Source: Lewinellaceae bacterium | GTDB taxonomy: Bacteria > Bacteroidota > Bacteroidia > Chitinophagales > Saprospiraceae | Length of the DNA: 64,000 nucleotides | Assembly: GCA_020636375.1 (NCBI GenBank) | Contig: JACJXZ010000020.1 | Coordinates: forward strand, 120,712 to 184,711 | Direction: 5' to 3' | In this document: one piece after another, positions 34,501-43,532 of the stretch | Layout of the letters: every line of letters begins with the position of its first letter | Position numbering within the stretch: position 1 is the first letter of the stretch | Made by a program: the position numbers and the translations under genes | Notes under the pieces: model-generated | The model's database searches: none | Seen by the model: only the letters and a program-made list of their open reading frames with translations | Told to the model about the DNA's origin: nothing

Positions 34501-36372
34501 ATGAAAATTAGACTTATCACCCTGCTGTTTTTCACCGCGGTATTCTTTGCCTGCGGCCTTCCCGCCCAGGAAACCTGTACCGGCAATCTGGGCACCAACA
34601 TATTCGATGCGGGCGACTTCGGCTCGGGGCCGAGCAACCTTATCCTGTCCGACCCCGGCATCGCTCCCGGCTATATCTACACCCTGTCGCCGCCGCCTGA
34701 GGACGGTTATTACACGATCACCAACAATACCGGCGCCTGGGGCGGGCTCTATGCCACCTGGCTGCCTATCCGGGACAACAGCAGCGACCCGCTGGGCTAT
34801 ATGATGGTAGTCAACGCCAGCTACTCGGCGGGCATTTTTTATGAACAGACGGTAGACGGCCTGTGCGAGAACACCCTCTACGAGTTTTCCGCCGACATCA
34901 TCAACCTGATCCGCTCGGGCGTTGCCGGCCACATCCGCCCCAACGTTTCCTTCCTGATCAACGACGAGGTGCGCTACAGCTCCGGGGATATCCCACAGAA
35001 TAATATGTGGAACACCTACGGCTTCACTTTCACCACCGAGCCGGGCGAAACCTCCGTCAAACTCACCCTGCGCAATAACGCCCCCGGCGGCATCGGCAAC
35101 GACCTGGCCCTTGACAACATCTCCTTTCGGGCCTGCGGCCCGGCCGCCCTCATCCTGCCGACCCAGGTGGCCAACATCTGCGAGGACGGCAGCCCCATCA
35201 CCCTGGAAGCCACCATACTGGGCGATCAGTATCCGGACCCCGCCCTGCAGTGGCAGCAGAGCTTCGACGAGGGCGCCACCTGGCAGGATATTCCCGGCGC
35301 TAACGGCAACGCCATCCAGCACTCCCAGCTCTCCGGAGGTTACTATTACTACCGCTACCTGCTGGCCAACTCGCCCGCCAACCTGGCCAATTCCAGGTGC
35401 CGGGTCATCTCCAACATAAAAGTGGTGTACGTACAGCCCAAATTCCATTCCGTGGCGGATACGATCTGCGCAGGCGCTGCTTACCTTTTCGGCGATACCC
35501 CGCTCACAGAGGGCGGCGTTTACGTGGATTCCCTGCTTTCTTCTATCGGCTGCGACAGCATCGTCACCCTCGCCCTGCAGGTGGTTCCCGACCGGGGCAT
35601 AACCGCCGAGGTGGCCGCTAAAGATCCCGGTTGCGCGGGTTTCCGGGATGGTTCCATCGGGGTGGCGGGCGTCCGGAATGCTTATCTGCCCTTTTCCATC
35701 GGCCTGGACAGCGCGGCGGTGATGGCCGACTCTGCCTTTTTTCCCGGCCTGGGCGCCGGTTCTTACGCTTTTTCCATAACCGACCGGTTTGGCTGTACGC
35801 TGGAGTATGATATCACGCTGGACGAGCCCGACTCCTTGTGGGTCGAGCTGGGGCCGGATCAGCCCATTGGATTGGGGGAGCGCCTCGTGCTTCCCGTCCG
35901 GTCCAACTACACCCTGGCCACCGCCGAATGGTCGCCGCCGGAGCTGGTGCTTTGCGACAGCGGCTGCCTGAAACCGCTGGTGCAACCGCTGCAAACCACG
36001 ACCTTTACCTTTACCGGCGTCACGGAAGACGGCTGCACGGCGACGGACTCCGTCCGTATCGTGGTCAATGAAGTGCGCTCTGTCTACCTCCCCAATGCCT
36101 TTTCTCCCAATGAGGATGGCCGCAACGACCGCTTTGTCGCCTTCGGCGATGTGCCCAATGTGCAGGAAATAACAAGTATGAAGGTTTTTGGCCGCTGGGG
36201 CACCCTGCTCTTTGAGGGAGGCGGTTTCGGACCCAACGATTTGTCCGCCGGCTGGGATGGCACCTTCAAGGGCAAGTTGATGCCTGCCGGGGCCTATGCC
36301 TACGTGATCCGGGTGCGCTTTCTGGACGGGGTGGAGCTGGAATATACGGGGGCGGTGCATTTGGTGCGGTAG
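34501..36372 (+). CDS. Secreted T9SS type B (gliding-motility C-terminal domain) protein
   Basis: 623 aa from ATG at 34501. The signal peptide ends GLPAQ|E near residue 23 (a Cys at 18 makes a lipoprotein reading possible but weaker). Residues ~25-215 form a jelly-roll-like domain found in motility-associated adhesins (LYEFSADIINLIRSG, NDLALDNISFRACGP). An Ig-like region (ALQWQQSFDEGATWQDI) and a GCDSIVTLALQV-type repeat follow. The last ~90 residues are the type B sorting domain: LPNAFSPNEDGRNDRF, FGRWGTLLFEG, PAGAYAYVIRV. It would be exported by T9SS and attached to the cell surface or SprB-type filaments. Adhesion is likely; the ligand is unknown. Confidence 0.88.
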   Translation: MKIRLITLLFFTAVFFACGLPAQETCTGNLGTNIFDAGDFGSGPSNLILSDPGIAPGYIYTLSPPPEDGYYTITNNTGAWGGLYATWLPIRDNSSDPLGYMMVVNASYSAGIFYEQTVDGLCENTLYEFSADIINLIRSGVAGHIRPNVSFLINDEVRYSSGDIPQNNMWNTYGFTFTTEPGETSVKLTLRNNAPGGIGNDLALDNISFRACGPAALILPTQVANICEDGSPITLEATILGDQYPDPALQWQQSFDEGATWQDIPGANGNAIQHSQLSGGYYYYRYLLANSPANLANSRCRVISNIKVVYVQPKFHSVADTICAGAAYLFGDTPLTEGGVYVDSLLSSIGCDSIVTLALQVVPDRGITAEVAAKDPGCAGFRDGSIGVAGVRNAYLPFSIGLDSAAVMADSAFFPGLGAGSYAFSITDRFGCTLEYDITLDEPDSLWVELGPDQPIGLGERLVLPVRSNYTLATAEWSPPELVLCDSGCLKPLVQPLQTTTFTFTGVTEDGCTATDSVRIVVNEVRSVYLPNAFSPNEDGRNDRFVAFGDVPNVQEITSMKVFGRWGTLLFEGGGFGPNDLSAGWDGTFKGKLMPAGAYAYVIRVRFLDGVELEYTGAVHLVR

Positions 36373-36464
36373 GGGGCACGGCTATATTGTTGTTGCTTCG
36401 CCTGCGATGTTGGCGGCAGGGCCGTGGCAGATGTTGTTCGTCTGAAAACCCCCAAAAGGCATAT

Positions 36465-36797
36465 TCATACTCCCCGCTCGAACAGAGGCAGCAGGTTCTC
36501 CAGCCGGTGCCGCTCGTCGAATCGGTAGTTGAGCACCTCGCCGACGGCGGTAACGGCCAGGCAGGGCAGGATGTCAAAATCCATGACCGAGCCGACAGTA
36601 AACCGCTCCTGCGGGCAGCGCTGCCGGGCGATGGCAATCAGCGCCTCCGAGTAGTCAACCCCCACGGCCTCATACCCTTCCCGGCTCACCTCCTCTTCCA
36701 GGATGCCGCTGCCGCAGCCCAGGCCGACGATCAGGCCTTGCTGATGCCCTTGTTCCCTTGGTACTTTTTCCATACATTTATCGTCAATATTCCGCAC
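36465..36797 (-). pseudogene. Truncated class I SAM methyltransferase
   Basis: 110 codons. Residues ~20-35 carry SAM motif I (GLIVGLGCGSGILEEEV), followed by the acidic-loop region (GYEAVGVDYSEALI) and VTAVGEVLNYRFDERHRL. It stops right after NLLPLFERG, where the remaining half of the Rossmann fold should follow. The N-terminus also begins unusually close to motif I. Deleted at the 3' side and probably non-functional. Divergent from the glycosidase gene, with starts 19 bp apart. Confidence 0.75.
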
Positions 36798-36816
36798 ATT
36801 AAAGCCAACTTGCCGT

Positions 36817-39471
36817 ATGAAATATCACACCGTTATTTGCCTTTTTATGGCACTCGCCGCCTGCCAGCCCGAAAAAGAAACCCCCATCTACCAATCCGAC
36901 GCCTTCACCCTCTACCCCGACAAGGTGGTGCAGGGCGACAACCAGGCCGTGGCCCTTTCCCCCACTCACCTTACCTCCAACTACAAAAGCCCGGCCAGCG
37001 AGACATATTCCCGCCTCGTCTCTTTCAAGTTCAGCATCAACGAAAAAGACAACGAACTGCCTCCGGGCAAAAACCACTGGCTGGTGATCGGCGAAGAGCG
37101 CGAGTCGCCCGTCATCCGCTTCGGCGAGTTGCCGGAGGCAGCGCCGGAATCCCCGGGTACTTTCCTGCCTGTCAACTACGAGTACACCTTCCGGGTAGAC
37201 ATGTCGCCCGTCCTGCAGCAGTTCGAAGAAAAGGGCTACTATGAGGCCTTCGACGGCAGCCGCGTGGCCAAAGCCGATTTTAAGAACTTCTACATCGCCG
37301 GCGGGGCCGAACCTCTTACCTGGGATTTCGTCAACCTGGAAGAAGAAGGCCTCCAGCTTCAGGATTCCGATGGCGACAACATCTACGAGATTACCCTGAA
37401 ACTCAATCCTTATAACCCGGAAGATTATAAGGACAAAGAATGGACGCTCACGGAAAATCTCTTCAGCCGCCCGCAATACAAATCCGATCAGCCCATCGTC
37501 GACGCCCTGTTCAACCTCTCCCTGGAAGAAGCCATCCTGAACATCGAGCCGGACAGCACCCTGCGCACCGGCGCCAAGTGGGGCGGCGTGTGGACGCGCG
37601 ACATCAGCTACAGCATCTTCCTGGCCTTCGCCTACCACGAACCCGAAGTGGCGAAGATCAGCCTGATGAAAAAAGTGAAACGCGGCCGCATCATCCAGGA
37701 CACCGGCTCCGGCGGCGCCTGGCCCGTCTCCTCCGACCGCACCACCTGGGCGCTGGCCGCCTGGGAGATTTACAAAACCACCGGCGATATGGACTGGCTG
37801 CGGCAGGCCCACGACATCATCAGGAATACCCTCTCTGATGATTACAAGGTGCTGAAGTCTCCCAGAACCGGCATGTACTGCGGCGAGTCCTCCTTCCTCG
37901 ACTGGCGGGAGCAGACTTACCCCAAGTGGATGTCGAACATGGACATCTACGTGTCCGAAAACCTGGGCACCAACGTCGTCCACTACCGCGCTCACCTCAT
38001 CCTGGCGGAAATGGCCAAAATACTGGGCGAGCCGCATCGTAACTATACGGAAAGGGCGGAGGAGATCAAAAAAGGCATCAACGACTATCTGTGGATGGCC
38101 GACAAAGGCTACTACGGCCAGTACCTGTACGGGCGGCAGTACCTCAACCTGTCTCCGCGCTTCGAAGCTCTGGGCGAGGCGCTGGCCGTCCTGTTCGATG
38201 TGGCGGATAAGGAAAAGGCGCAGTCCATCATCGCCCAATCGCCGGTGACGGATTTTGGCGTCACGTGCATCTACCCGCAGATTCCCGGCATCCCGCCTTA
38301 CCACAACGACGGCATCTGGCCCTTCGTACAATCCTACTGGAACCTGGCCGCTGCCAAAGCCGGCAACGAGCAGGTGCTCAACCACGGCCTGGCCGCCATC
38401 TACCGGGCCGGCGGCCTGTTCCTGACCAACTACGAGAACTTCGTGGCCGGCACCGGCGACTTCCTGGGTACCGAGATCAACTCCCACCGCATGTTGTGGA
38501 GCATGGCGGGCAACCTGGCCATGGTACACCGGGTGTTCATGGGCATGTCGTTCGAGGCGGACGGGCTGCGGTTCAGCCCGGTGATCCCCGGTTCCTATCC
38601 AGGGACGAAAACCCTGTCCAACTTCCGGTACCGGGGCGCTACGCTGAACATCACCGTAGAGGGCTTCGGCAACCGGATCGAGTCCATCACGCTGGACGGC
38701 GAGCCGCTGGAGGATGCTTTCCTGCCCGCCGATGTCAGCGGCGAGCATGCTATTGTTATAAAAATGAACGGCCAGGCGTTTGGCGGCGCCGCCATCAACC
38801 TGGTGGAAAACCGCTTCTCTCTGCCCACGCCGCAGTTGGAACAGGAGGGCTCGGTTTTACGATGGGAAGCGATACCGGGCGCTGTGGAGTACCTGGTGTA
38901 CAAGGATGGGGAAGTCCTGGAAAAAACTACCTCTGCCAAGTTGGAAATTCCCGCCGGCGAAGTGGCCGAATACAAGGTCAGCGCCCTGGACGGCCAGGGC
39001 TTCGAATCCTTCACCAGCGAGCCGCTGCGGGCTGCGCCCGAAACAGCGGTTCGCATCCTGGAGATTGAACAATTTACCGATGCTTCCAGCCTGCCGTATA
39101 CCAATTATTCCGGGGCCGGCTTCGTAGAGATTTCCAACGAGAAGAACCGATCCATCGAAATGCTCCTGGACGTGCCGCAGGCCGGCGAATACCTCGTCGA
39201 CTTCCGATACGCTAACGGCAGCGGCCCCTGGAATACGGACAACAAGTGCGCTGTGCGGGATTTGTTTGCCAATGACGAGCGCATTGGGTCCCTGGTATTC
39301 CCGCAACGCGGCACGGACGAGTGGTCGGACTGGGGCTTCTCCAATGCGTATGTCGTCAGGCTGAACAAGGGCAGGAACACCCTCCGGCTTTCCTTCGAAC
39401 CCTGGAATATCAACATGAACGTGGAGGTAAACCGGGCGATGGTGGATTATGTCAGGGTGGTGGAGCTGTGA
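36817..39471 (+). CDS. Six-hairpin (alpha/alpha)6 glycoside hydrolase lipoprotein
   Basis: 884 aa. Lipobox ALAAC puts lipidation at Cys16. Residues ~60-210 form a beta-sandwich. The core (~220-600) is a helical-toroid glycosidase: AKWGGVWTRDISYSIFLAF, SSDRTTWALAAWEIYKTTGD, SFLDWREQTYPKW, PYHNDGIWPFVQSYWNLAA, TGDFLGTEINSHRMLWS. The Asp/Glu in WTRD, FLDW and the later GTEIN are candidate catalytic residues. A small beta domain (~610-750) and a CBM6/35-like carbohydrate-binding domain (~755-884, beginning ILEIEQFTDASSL) follow. It fits the GH63/MGH1/rhamnosidase-like superfamily; substrate not assigned. It probably acts in the periplasm or on the surface on a complex glycan. Confidence 0.82.
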   Translation: MKYHTVICLFMALAACQPEKETPIYQSDAFTLYPDKVVQGDNQAVALSPTHLTSNYKSPASETYSRLVSFKFSINEKDNELPPGKNHWLVIGEERESPVIRFGELPEAAPESPGTFLPVNYEYTFRVDMSPVLQQFEEKGYYEAFDGSRVAKADFKNFYIAGGAEPLTWDFVNLEEEGLQLQDSDGDNIYEITLKLNPYNPEDYKDKEWTLTENLFSRPQYKSDQPIVDALFNLSLEEAILNIEPDSTLRTGAKWGGVWTRDISYSIFLAFAYHEPEVAKISLMKKVKRGRIIQDTGSGGAWPVSSDRTTWALAAWEIYKTTGDMDWLRQAHDIIRNTLSDDYKVLKSPRTGMYCGESSFLDWREQTYPKWMSNMDIYVSENLGTNVVHYRAHLILAEMAKILGEPHRNYTERAEEIKKGINDYLWMADKGYYGQYLYGRQYLNLSPRFEALGEALAVLFDVADKEKAQSIIAQSPVTDFGVTCIYPQIPGIPPYHNDGIWPFVQSYWNLAAAKAGNEQVLNHGLAAIYRAGGLFLTNYENFVAGTGDFLGTEINSHRMLWSMAGNLAMVHRVFMGMSFEADGLRFSPVIPGSYPGTKTLSNFRYRGATLNITVEGFGNRIESITLDGEPLEDAFLPADVSGEHAIVIKMNGQAFGGAAINLVENRFSLPTPQLEQEGSVLRWEAIPGAVEYLVYKDGEVLEKTTSAKLEIPAGEVAEYKVSALDGQGFESFTSEPLRAAPETAVRILEIEQFTDASSLPYTNYSGAGFVEISNEKNRSIEMLLDVPQAGEYLVDFRYANGSGPWNTDNKCAVRDLFANDERIGSLVFPQRGTDEWSDWGFSNAYVVRLNKGRNTLRLSFEPWNINMNVEVNRAMVDYVRVVEL

Positions 39472-39616
39472 CGGGTTGCGGCGGACGGTCAACGGCGGAC
39501 GGCAGACGGCGGGAAACTTTCGGATGGCAAGCCCTTTAACGCTCTCCCTCCCCCTCGGGCAGGGCCTGACCCGATCTTTTATCGGGGGCCGGGGAGGGGC
39601 TGGCCGGCGGAACATC

Positions 39617-39710
39617 ACACATCGCAAATCAAAAATGGCAGATCAAACGTCGCAAATGGGGCGGCGGGGATTTGTGAGGTTTGACGTGCGATTTGAGAAG
39701 TTTGATTTAG
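39617..39710. repeat. Heptamer-array hairpin element (GATNNNN type), second copy
   Basis: Left arm from 39617: ACACATC, GCAAATC, AAAAATG, GCAGATC, AAACGTC, GCAAATG. Right arm from 39669: GATTTGT, GAGGTTT, GACGTGC, GATTTGA, GAAGTTT, GATTTAG. Same heptamer family as 32736-32845, but with the arm order reversed. Confidence 0.88.
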
Positions 39711-39714
39711 GGGG

Positions 39715-40026
39715 TTATCCTGGTCGCTCCGAAGAAAGCATCAGTCGTTCTGCAACAAATTCCCGGATTTGTTGGTAATCCAACCAATAAAAGCGTTCCA
39801 ATTCTTTCAGAAGGGAAGCTGTCATGCCTGCGATAGTGATCTTTTCTTGCGGCAGGACCAACCAGAGGAAGCTATCGCCGTTATCTTCCCAAGCTTCTGT
39901 TTCTTTTTCTTTAGGGTGAGCCACAAAGGTGATATAAACATTATCATATTGGCCCTTCAAAACATTGAAAGGTTCTAGTTGAACTTGTTCTATTGTGTTA
40001 TGACTTACTTTTCTGTTGAATTTCAT
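39715..40026 (-). CDS. Small protein of unknown function
   Basis: 103 aa from ATG at 40026 (MKFNRKVSHN); an in-frame start at 40047 exists but is less natural. A soluble alpha/beta protein with an Ile/Gln-rich strand region (NVLKGQYDNVYITFVAHP), an acidic loop (KEKETEAWEDNGDSF) and C-terminal helices (LLKELERFYWLDYQQIREFV). No family recognised. The codon pattern is less GC-rich than neighbouring genes, suggesting transfer or an older island. It is directly followed by a heptamer hairpin. Confidence 0.65.
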   Translation of the reverse strand: MKFNRKVSHNTIEQVQLEPFNVLKGQYDNVYITFVAHPKEKETEAWEDNGDSFLWLVLPQEKITIAGMTASLLKELERFYWLDYQQIREFVAERLMLSSERPG

Positions 40027-40502
40027 ATTATCGCAAGTTGGTGCCACTTCCTGGCGGAACAGTTAACCGCCTGGCTATGGGGCGCTTTAAGTTCTCTGGC
40101 AATAAAGGGTATGCCCCCATTAAAATCGTTTCTGCCGTAGTTACAGTTGTCAAGTCAGAAACTAGTAATTCTATGTATATCTTCCCAGCGTTTTACAGCG
40201 AAGAGCAAAACAAAAATACTCAAAAGTAGTAAGATAAGAAAGGTTGTATTGAGCTTATGAGTAGTAACCTGCATATTGGTTAGGATTTAGGTATATGCAA
40301 GTTACTTAGAAAACGTAACTATAACAATTCTTTTTCTTGTTTTTATGATTTATTTGAGTACATAAAATTCTTTCTACATTTGTCTTTTCTGCGATGAAGC
40401 CCTCTTTTTGAGAATCTCGAGTCTGGCTTTCCTGATGGAAAGCGCAACGGCAAGCGCATGGCAGGAGGACCTGCTGGTGTTCAAGAGTTGAGCAGAACTT
40501 TT
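40027..40502. other. 476-bp AT-richer spacer without a supported gene
   Basis: Visibly more AT-rich than its surroundings. No frame with domain-like features on either strand. It probably holds the promoter of the small gene at 40026 and the end of the decayed peptidase. Confidence 0.5.
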
Positions 40503-41230
40503 CTACTTCCCCTTCTCCAACAACCGCATCATCACCCGTGCCGAAGCCCTGCCCTTTTGCGCTATCGCCTCCGGCGGCGTATCGTCGCCGATCTCATAGG
40601 TCATGCCCACTGCTCCGAACTGCGTTAGGAACCAGCCCTTGGTGACGGGGGCGCCCACATTGGAAGGGCTTTCCTTAAACTCAAATCCCGGCAGTTCGGC
40701 CCGCATTTCGGACAGCCAGCGGTCTTTGAAGCCGGGCAGGGACGGGGGCGTTTCGGCCTCGTCGTTGGCGTAAAAAACATCCTTATAAGTAGAGGTCCAG
40801 CATCCAGAGCGCTCTGCCCAGCCTGCTCCGGCCGATGGTATCCCACTGCACCGCCGGGTGGAGGCGCTGCCTGGCGCACCATTGGCCTACCTGCCGGGCG
40901 CTGGCGGGTGCCTGCGCGGCCAGCCAGAGCGTGTCAGGGGAAAGGCGGAGCGCCAGCAAGGCATCTTCCTTGTCGGGCATGGAGAACCGGCTGCTGTCCA
41001 GCGCTTCCCAGGTTTTGCCGTCCTGGCTGACCTTGGGGAAATAGCGGTGTCTGGCGTGGGTGTAATCCAGCACGAGGCGGACATCCTGCTCCTGCTCCGC
41101 CCACAGGCGGAAAGCATACCAGGGGCTGGGGTTGACCGGCGTATTCTCGGGCAGGATGGAGGCGCGGAAGGTGCTGTCGTCTTCCTGCCGGAAATCGTTG
41201 AGGCGGGCGGCAGATACCAAAGCGGAGAGG
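40503..41230 (-). pseudogene. Internally deleted M14 zinc carboxypeptidase gene
   Basis: Two pieces in different frames. The first (~41230-40790) is the N-terminal beta domain of M14-type carboxypeptidases: ARLNDFRQEDDSTF, NPSPWYAFRLWAEQEQDV, HRYFPKVSQDGKTW, then TIGRSRLGRALWMLDL, the lead-in to the catalytic domain. The second (~40790-40503) is the C-terminal end: TSTYKDVFYANDEAETP, KGWFLTQFGAVGMTYEIGDDTP, ASARVMMRLLEKGK. The ~200 residues with the zinc ligands (HxxE and later His) are missing and the join shifts frame. It cannot make an active peptidase. Confidence 0.85.
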
Positions 41231-41919
41231 ACGCTGCGGGTTCTGCAACAGCTACCGGGGTACAGTCGAAGGCGTCCTCCAGGGCAGCGCGCATTTTCGC
41301 CCATTGGGTTTCGTCGGCCCGGAGCCTGGAAAATTCCTGTTCGATGTGGATAAAGTGGCCGTTGCCGCTGTCGGCGTTCCGGGTGCAGGGCTCGCTACTG
41401 TCGTTGATGTAGCGGCCCTGAGTATTGGTGAAGGCCAGCAGGCGGGTCCAGCCGGGGTCGAGGTGGCCGATCTGGAAGGTGAGGGCGGGGTCAGCATTGA
41501 GCAGGCCGTCCCGGATGGCGGCGGCCAGGTCGGGAATGGGGATGTCCCGGCTGCCGTTGCTCATGATTACATGGGGGGCGCCGCTTTGCCGGGCAAATCC
41601 GTGCAACTGGACAAAATAAAGCTCCGGCATCCGGTCATACAGCACTTCAGTGGCGATGTGGAAGCCCGCCCGGGTATTGCAGGCCAGTGGCCGCCGCCGC
41701 CGCATCCGCAAAACTTTCCTCGGCGATCAGTTCCAGCAGCGCCCGCCAGCCCTCCTCCTGCGAAGGGCCGAGGTTGGTGAACTGGTTGCCGGAGCTGCCG
41801 GGCATGGAGGCGATAATTTCTTCGACGTGTTCCCGCAGGTTGCCAAAGACGACCTGTTGAGCCGGGAGGGCAAGGAAGGTCAGGAAAAACAGCAGGCTTA
41901 GTAGAGAAAAACGTTTCAT
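41230..41919 (-). pseudogene. Frameshifted secreted hydrolase-like gene, 3' end lost
   Basis: Starts at ATG 41919 with a signal peptide (MKRFSLLSLLFFLTFLALPAQ). It continues NLREHVEEIIASMPGSSGN and breaks near 41690 in a GCC-rich run. The second frame carries TRAGFHIATEVLYDRMPELY, FVQLHGFARQ, PHVIMSNGSRD, TNTQGRYIN and NGHFIHIEQEFSRLR. The pattern (QLHG, then HIEQE near the end) recalls N-formylglutamate-amidohydrolase-like zinc hydrolases, but this is tentative. Its 3' end runs into the M14 remnant near 41215-41260, so the two decayed genes are fused. Confidence 0.6.
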
Positions 41920-42020
41920 GTAGTTGTGTTGAGGAAGTGCCAATTCGACTTAAGTTAAATTGAAATCAAAAGTTAAGCAGTGGGACACAATTATTTTACT
42001 GATAAATTATTATCGAAGTT

Positions 42021-42167
42021 GTTCGCTACGGCTGCAGTACATGAGCGCTATCTGGAGCGCGGACCTCCAGGTCCGTGCCGATGAAACCAGATTAGGCTCC
42101 TTGTCTGCGCGGACCTGGAGGTCCGCGCTCCGGACTAAACACATACCGGCCGCAGGCCGTAGCGAGC
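42021..42167. repeat. Nested palindromic element with GGACCTSSAGGTCC cores
   Basis: GGAGCGCGGACCTCCAGGTC continues to 42075 and is complemented exactly at 42110-42131 (22 bp). An outer pair near 42021-42036 (GTTCGCTACGGCTGC) and 42151-42166 (GCAGGCCGTAGCGAGC) brackets it. A related core is at 46762-46781. Looks like a REP-type extragenic palindrome. Confidence 0.85.
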
Positions 42168-42215
42168 ATTCCTGTTTATTGTCAATTTAAATAAGTCCGA
42201 CTACTCAACGGCCGT

Positions 42216-43514
42216 TCACTGCACCACCACCAGCCGGCAGGCACTGCCCTGATTGCTGACGAATTCAACGAACAACAAGCCTGTAGCGCCTACCTCAAGC
42301 GGCAGCAGGTTGTGGCCGGCGGGGAATGCGCGGCTCTGCGTTTGCAACAACTGCCCCATCGGGTTGTACACGTTGACCGTCATTTCCCGGTGCCCCGGCA
42401 GGCCGAAGGATGCAGTGAAACGCCCATCGTTCGGGTTGGGGAAAATCTGCAGGGAGTTCATCAGCTGGTAGTCGACGGCGCCAACCTCGCAGACGTCGCA
42501 ACTACCGAAATAGAATGCGGAAGTCGTGAGGTTGGAGGTACCCAGCTCGACAAAGCGGTTGTTGTCCTGAGCGCACCCGGCGGGCACGGTTTCGTCGAAG
42601 CCCCAGGCGTTGCCGTTGATGAACTTGTACTGATAAGTGGTGTTGCCGCCTAAAAGAGTGGAATATTTCCAGATGCCGTCGCCGTCGCTGTCCTCCATAG
42701 GCGTGGCGCCGGGATCCCAGCCCTGGAAGTTGCCGGCGATGTGTACGCCGTCCGGCGAAACGTCCTGCTCCCTCATATCCACCCGGAAGGTAAGGGTAAA
42801 CACCCCGGAACAGGCATTGCAGGACCCGTAGCACACCGGGTCGAGCACGATGGGTTCTTCAGCCACTACTACAAAGCGGTTCTGGTTCATCGCACAGGCG
42901 GAGGGTACGGATTCATCCTCGCCCCACATGTCGCCGCCGAAGATGAGGTCGTCGCCGGCGGGCCCTCCGATGGCCGGTTCGGCACCAAAGGCGGCAATAG
43001 CTTCGTCGAGCAATTGCTGGATGCTCTGGTCAATCGCTTCCTGAGTGTCGTAGGGCGATTTCAGGCTCGCGGTACCCTGGAGGGCTTGCGAGTACGGCAC
43101 ATCCCCCCAGTAGCTGGTGGCTATTCCGCAGTTGAAGGCCATCAACACTTTGGCAATGCCCTCGTAGTAGGGCTGGTTTTCCGCTTGCGCTTTTTCGACC
43201 AGTAGGGCGCAGTCCTTCATCGCGCCGACGTACAATCCTGTTTCCCAGAAAGTAGTGAGGGTCTGCTCGTCGATGAGATAAGTGGTATAGCTAAGCGGCT
43301 GGGCTTCGATGCCGGTAAAATGCTGGACGACCGTGCCCGTCACGCGCCCGCCGATCGACAGGATGTTGCGGGCCGACTGGGCGATGGCGGAGGGCTGTAT
43401 TTCATTGAGTCCGGCGTCCGACTGCCGGGTGGGGTCGACGTTGAGTTCCCCAAAATCGCAGGCGGGCAGGGCGGCCAGGATCAGTAATATCGGAAAGAGG
43501 TATGTTTTTTTCAT
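42216..43514 (-). CDS. Chimeric protein: truncated SusD lipoprotein fused to the end of a T9SS starch-binding-type protein
   Basis: 432 aa, one unbroken frame. Residues 1-~195 are a SusD/RagB-type lipoprotein (lipobox AALPAC, Cys19; then ELNVDPTR, YYEGIAKVLMAFNCGIAT, SYWGDVPYSQALQG, GPAGDDLIFGGD). SusD should continue with KW... for another ~300 residues. Instead MWGEDESVPSACAMNQNRF follows, part of a repeat (again WGFDETVPAGCAQDNNRF near 310) around a carbohydrate-binding E-set domain (VHIAGNFQGWDPGATPM). A type A sorting domain (IFPNPNDGRFTASF to CRLVVVQ) ends it. The join lies at GGD, shared by both parents, and suggests a deletion between two genes. Probably non-functional as SusD. Confidence 0.85.
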   Translation of the reverse strand: MKKTYLFPILLILAALPACDFGELNVDPTRQSDAGLNEIQPSAIAQSARNILSIGGRVTGTVVQHFTGIEAQPLSYTTYLIDEQTLTTFWETGLYVGAMKDCALLVEKAQAENQPYYEGIAKVLMAFNCGIATSYWGDVPYSQALQGTASLKSPYDTQEAIDQSIQQLLDEAIAAFGAEPAIGGPAGDDLIFGGDMWGEDESVPSACAMNQNRFVVVAEEPIVLDPVCYGSCNACSGVFTLTFRVDMREQDVSPDGVHIAGNFQGWDPGATPMEDSDGDGIWKYSTLLGGNTTYQYKFINGNAWGFDETVPAGCAQDNNRFVELGTSNLTTSAFYFGSCDVCEVGAVDYQLMNSLQIFPNPNDGRFTASFGLPGHREMTVNVYNPMGQLLQTQSRAFPAGHNLLPLEVGATGLLFVEFVSNQGSACRLVVVQ

Positions 43515-43532
43515 GGCGGCGGGTTCAGAGGG

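Noticed and set aside
34489..36360. 623-codon open frame antisense to the gliding-type protein
   Set aside because: Same reason; the sense strand has signal peptide and sorting domain.
36799..38748. 649-codon open frame antisense to the glycosidase
   Set aside because: Mirror of third-position GC bias; no recognisable motif.
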